In this document: positions 12,113 to 12,863 of the stretch, in pieces
Position numbering within the stretch: position 1 is the first letter of the stretch
Layout of the letters: each line of letters begins with the position of its first letter
NCBI GenBank assembly: GCA_027005175.1
Contig: JALTMC010000633.1
Coordinates: 1-12,863 of the forward strand
Length of the DNA stretch: 12,863 nt
Direction of reading: 5' to 3'
From: Myxococcales bacterium
GTDB taxonomy: Bacteria; Myxococcota_C; UBA6777
Program-made: the position numbers and the translations under genes
Notes under the pieces: generated by a model
Seen by the model: only the letters and a program-made list of their open reading frames with translations
Told to the model about the DNA's origin: nothing
Database searches by the model: none

Positions 12113-12863
12113 ATGGCCGAACAAATATCATGTCCTAGTTGTCATCATTGGGTCGCTTCAGACGCACAACACTGTTCTTATTGTGGTGTTGCCATCTCAT
12201 CGGTGCAATCTTCTTCAGACATAGTGATGGGTCAGGCGCCTCCAACAGAGCCTGCAGCTTTCCTCGGTCCTGAGGAGTCAGAGCGGACTGTGGTTTCGAA
12301 AGGGGTCCAACATGCCGATGAGTTTTCGCTCTATGAGGAAGAGAATTTTCCAACATCTGAGCAAGCCACCATACAGATGGAAGGTGCCAAGGCTTCTGAT
12401 TTTTACAACCTCCCATCGCAGGTATCTTTGGAAGAGCAATTGTATGGGGTTGGCCAGGATCGCACCCAGGTGAATCTGTACAATGAGTCTGGGCAAGCGC
12501 AGTACAGCGGTGATATGTGGCGTACACCATCACAGGATGCTTGGAACTCTCCCTTTCCGCAAGGGTATGAACAACCGGTACAACCACCGGCACCTCGGAT
12601 GGGTTTGTTGGGTCCACAAGATGCACAACCCACGTACAGTGGGCCTCTCGATATCTCTCGGGCGGCTGCTGCCGATCCTCCAGAACGTCAGCGCAACCGA
12701 CTTCTTTGGTTGTTGATGGTGCTTTTGGTGGCGGGTGGAATTTTTTCTTTGTCGTATGTTTATCTCTTGCCCATGCTCACACCCAAGAAGAAAACGAAGC
12801 GCAAAGTGTTTGTGGTGATGGAGTTGGAGACCACACCCAAAGGTGCTGCTGTGTGGGTTAACG
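12113..12863 (+). CDS. Zinc-ribbon / TM / PEGA-domain protein (3' truncated by window)
   Basis: The frame is open from 12113 to the window end (250 codons, no stop). An N-terminal zinc ribbon has CPSC at 7-10 and CSYC at 21-24. A long acidic, Pro/Gln/Ser-rich cytoplasmic region follows (about 30-190), then a single membrane helix (197-220), a basic stop-transfer stretch (KKKTKRK) and the beginning of a PEGA-type beta-domain (VVMELETTPKGAAVWVN, 234-250). PEGA domains are extracytoplasmic beta-sandwiches, frequent in myxobacterial envelope and kinase proteins. The topology puts the zinc ribbon in the cytoplasm and PEGA outside. ATG 12113 places the ribbon at the N-terminus, as is usual, with aagag upstream. 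An in-frame ATG at 12080, directly after a stop and with aagg at 12071-12074, would add 11 residues and cannot be excluded. The protein may be a sensor or anchor, but no enzymatic domain is visible yet. Confidence 0.85.
   Translation, partial: MAEQISCPSCHHWVASDAQHCSYCGVAISSVQSSSDIVMGQAPPTEPAAFLGPEESERTVVSKGVQHADEFSLYEEENFPTSEQATIQMEGAKASDFYNLPSQVSLEEQLYGVGQDRTQVNLYNESGQAQYSGDMWRTPSQDAWNSPFPQGYEQPVQPPAPRMGLLGPQDAQPTYSGPLDISRAAAADPPERQRNRLLWLLMVLLVAGGIFSLSYVYLLPMLTPKKKTKRKVFVVMELETTPKGAAVWVN

Overview
The window looks like chromosomal DNA of a Gram-negative, didermic bacterium. The best fit is Myxococcota or a related former deltaproteobacterial lineage. This is inference: it rests on a giant secreted cysteine-repeat protein with a Pro-Glu linker, a metallophosphatase-like/multihaem cytochrome fusion, and a zinc-ribbon/TM/PEGA protein, with base composition that looks balanced rather than GC-rich. 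No phage, plasmid, IS or CRISPR feature is visible.

Left part (1-3690, all +). A repeat-bearing leader (1-360) precedes a small four-helix membrane protein (361-837), an acyl-CoA dehydrogenase (923-2056), and a short protein ending in a FliK/SctP hook-length-control-like domain (2059-2544), only 2 nt after the dehydrogenase. Three perfect 11-bp repeats close that gene. A class I GAPDH follows (2672-3688).

Middle (3690-4912). A 33-bp tandem duplication and a fragment of a dispersed element lie between GAPDH and a convergent minus-strand unit. Read on the minus strand, that unit is a strong promoter (4542-4514), tRNA-His(GTG), an intrinsic terminator, a long hairpin and a MaoC-like hydratase gene (4275-3826). 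The acyl-CoA dehydrogenase and the MaoC protein both point to fatty-acyl or other acyl-CoA metabolism. About 370 nt without a convincing gene follow.

Right part (4913-11535, +). A 1519-residue putative lipoprotein contains a Pro-Glu linker and 14 tandem modules of about 100 residues, every one with 12 cysteines by my count. Next is a 615-residue exported protein that joins a degenerate metallophosphatase-like domain to a tetrahaem cytochrome c domain. Both are predicted to act in the cell envelope. They may be a functional pair, but only adjacency and orientation support that.

Right end (11536-12863). About 540 nt of non-coding DNA carry a hairpin-rich, REP-like element (a decayed piece of it recurs at 3781-3812), a G-run segment and a candidate promoter with inverted repeats. 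A zinc-ribbon/TM/PEGA gene starts at about 12113 and runs off the window. The main leads are the 14-module cysteine protein, the cytochrome fusion with a ruined metal site, the FliK-like gene coupled to acyl-CoA dehydrogenase, and the dispersed hairpin element.
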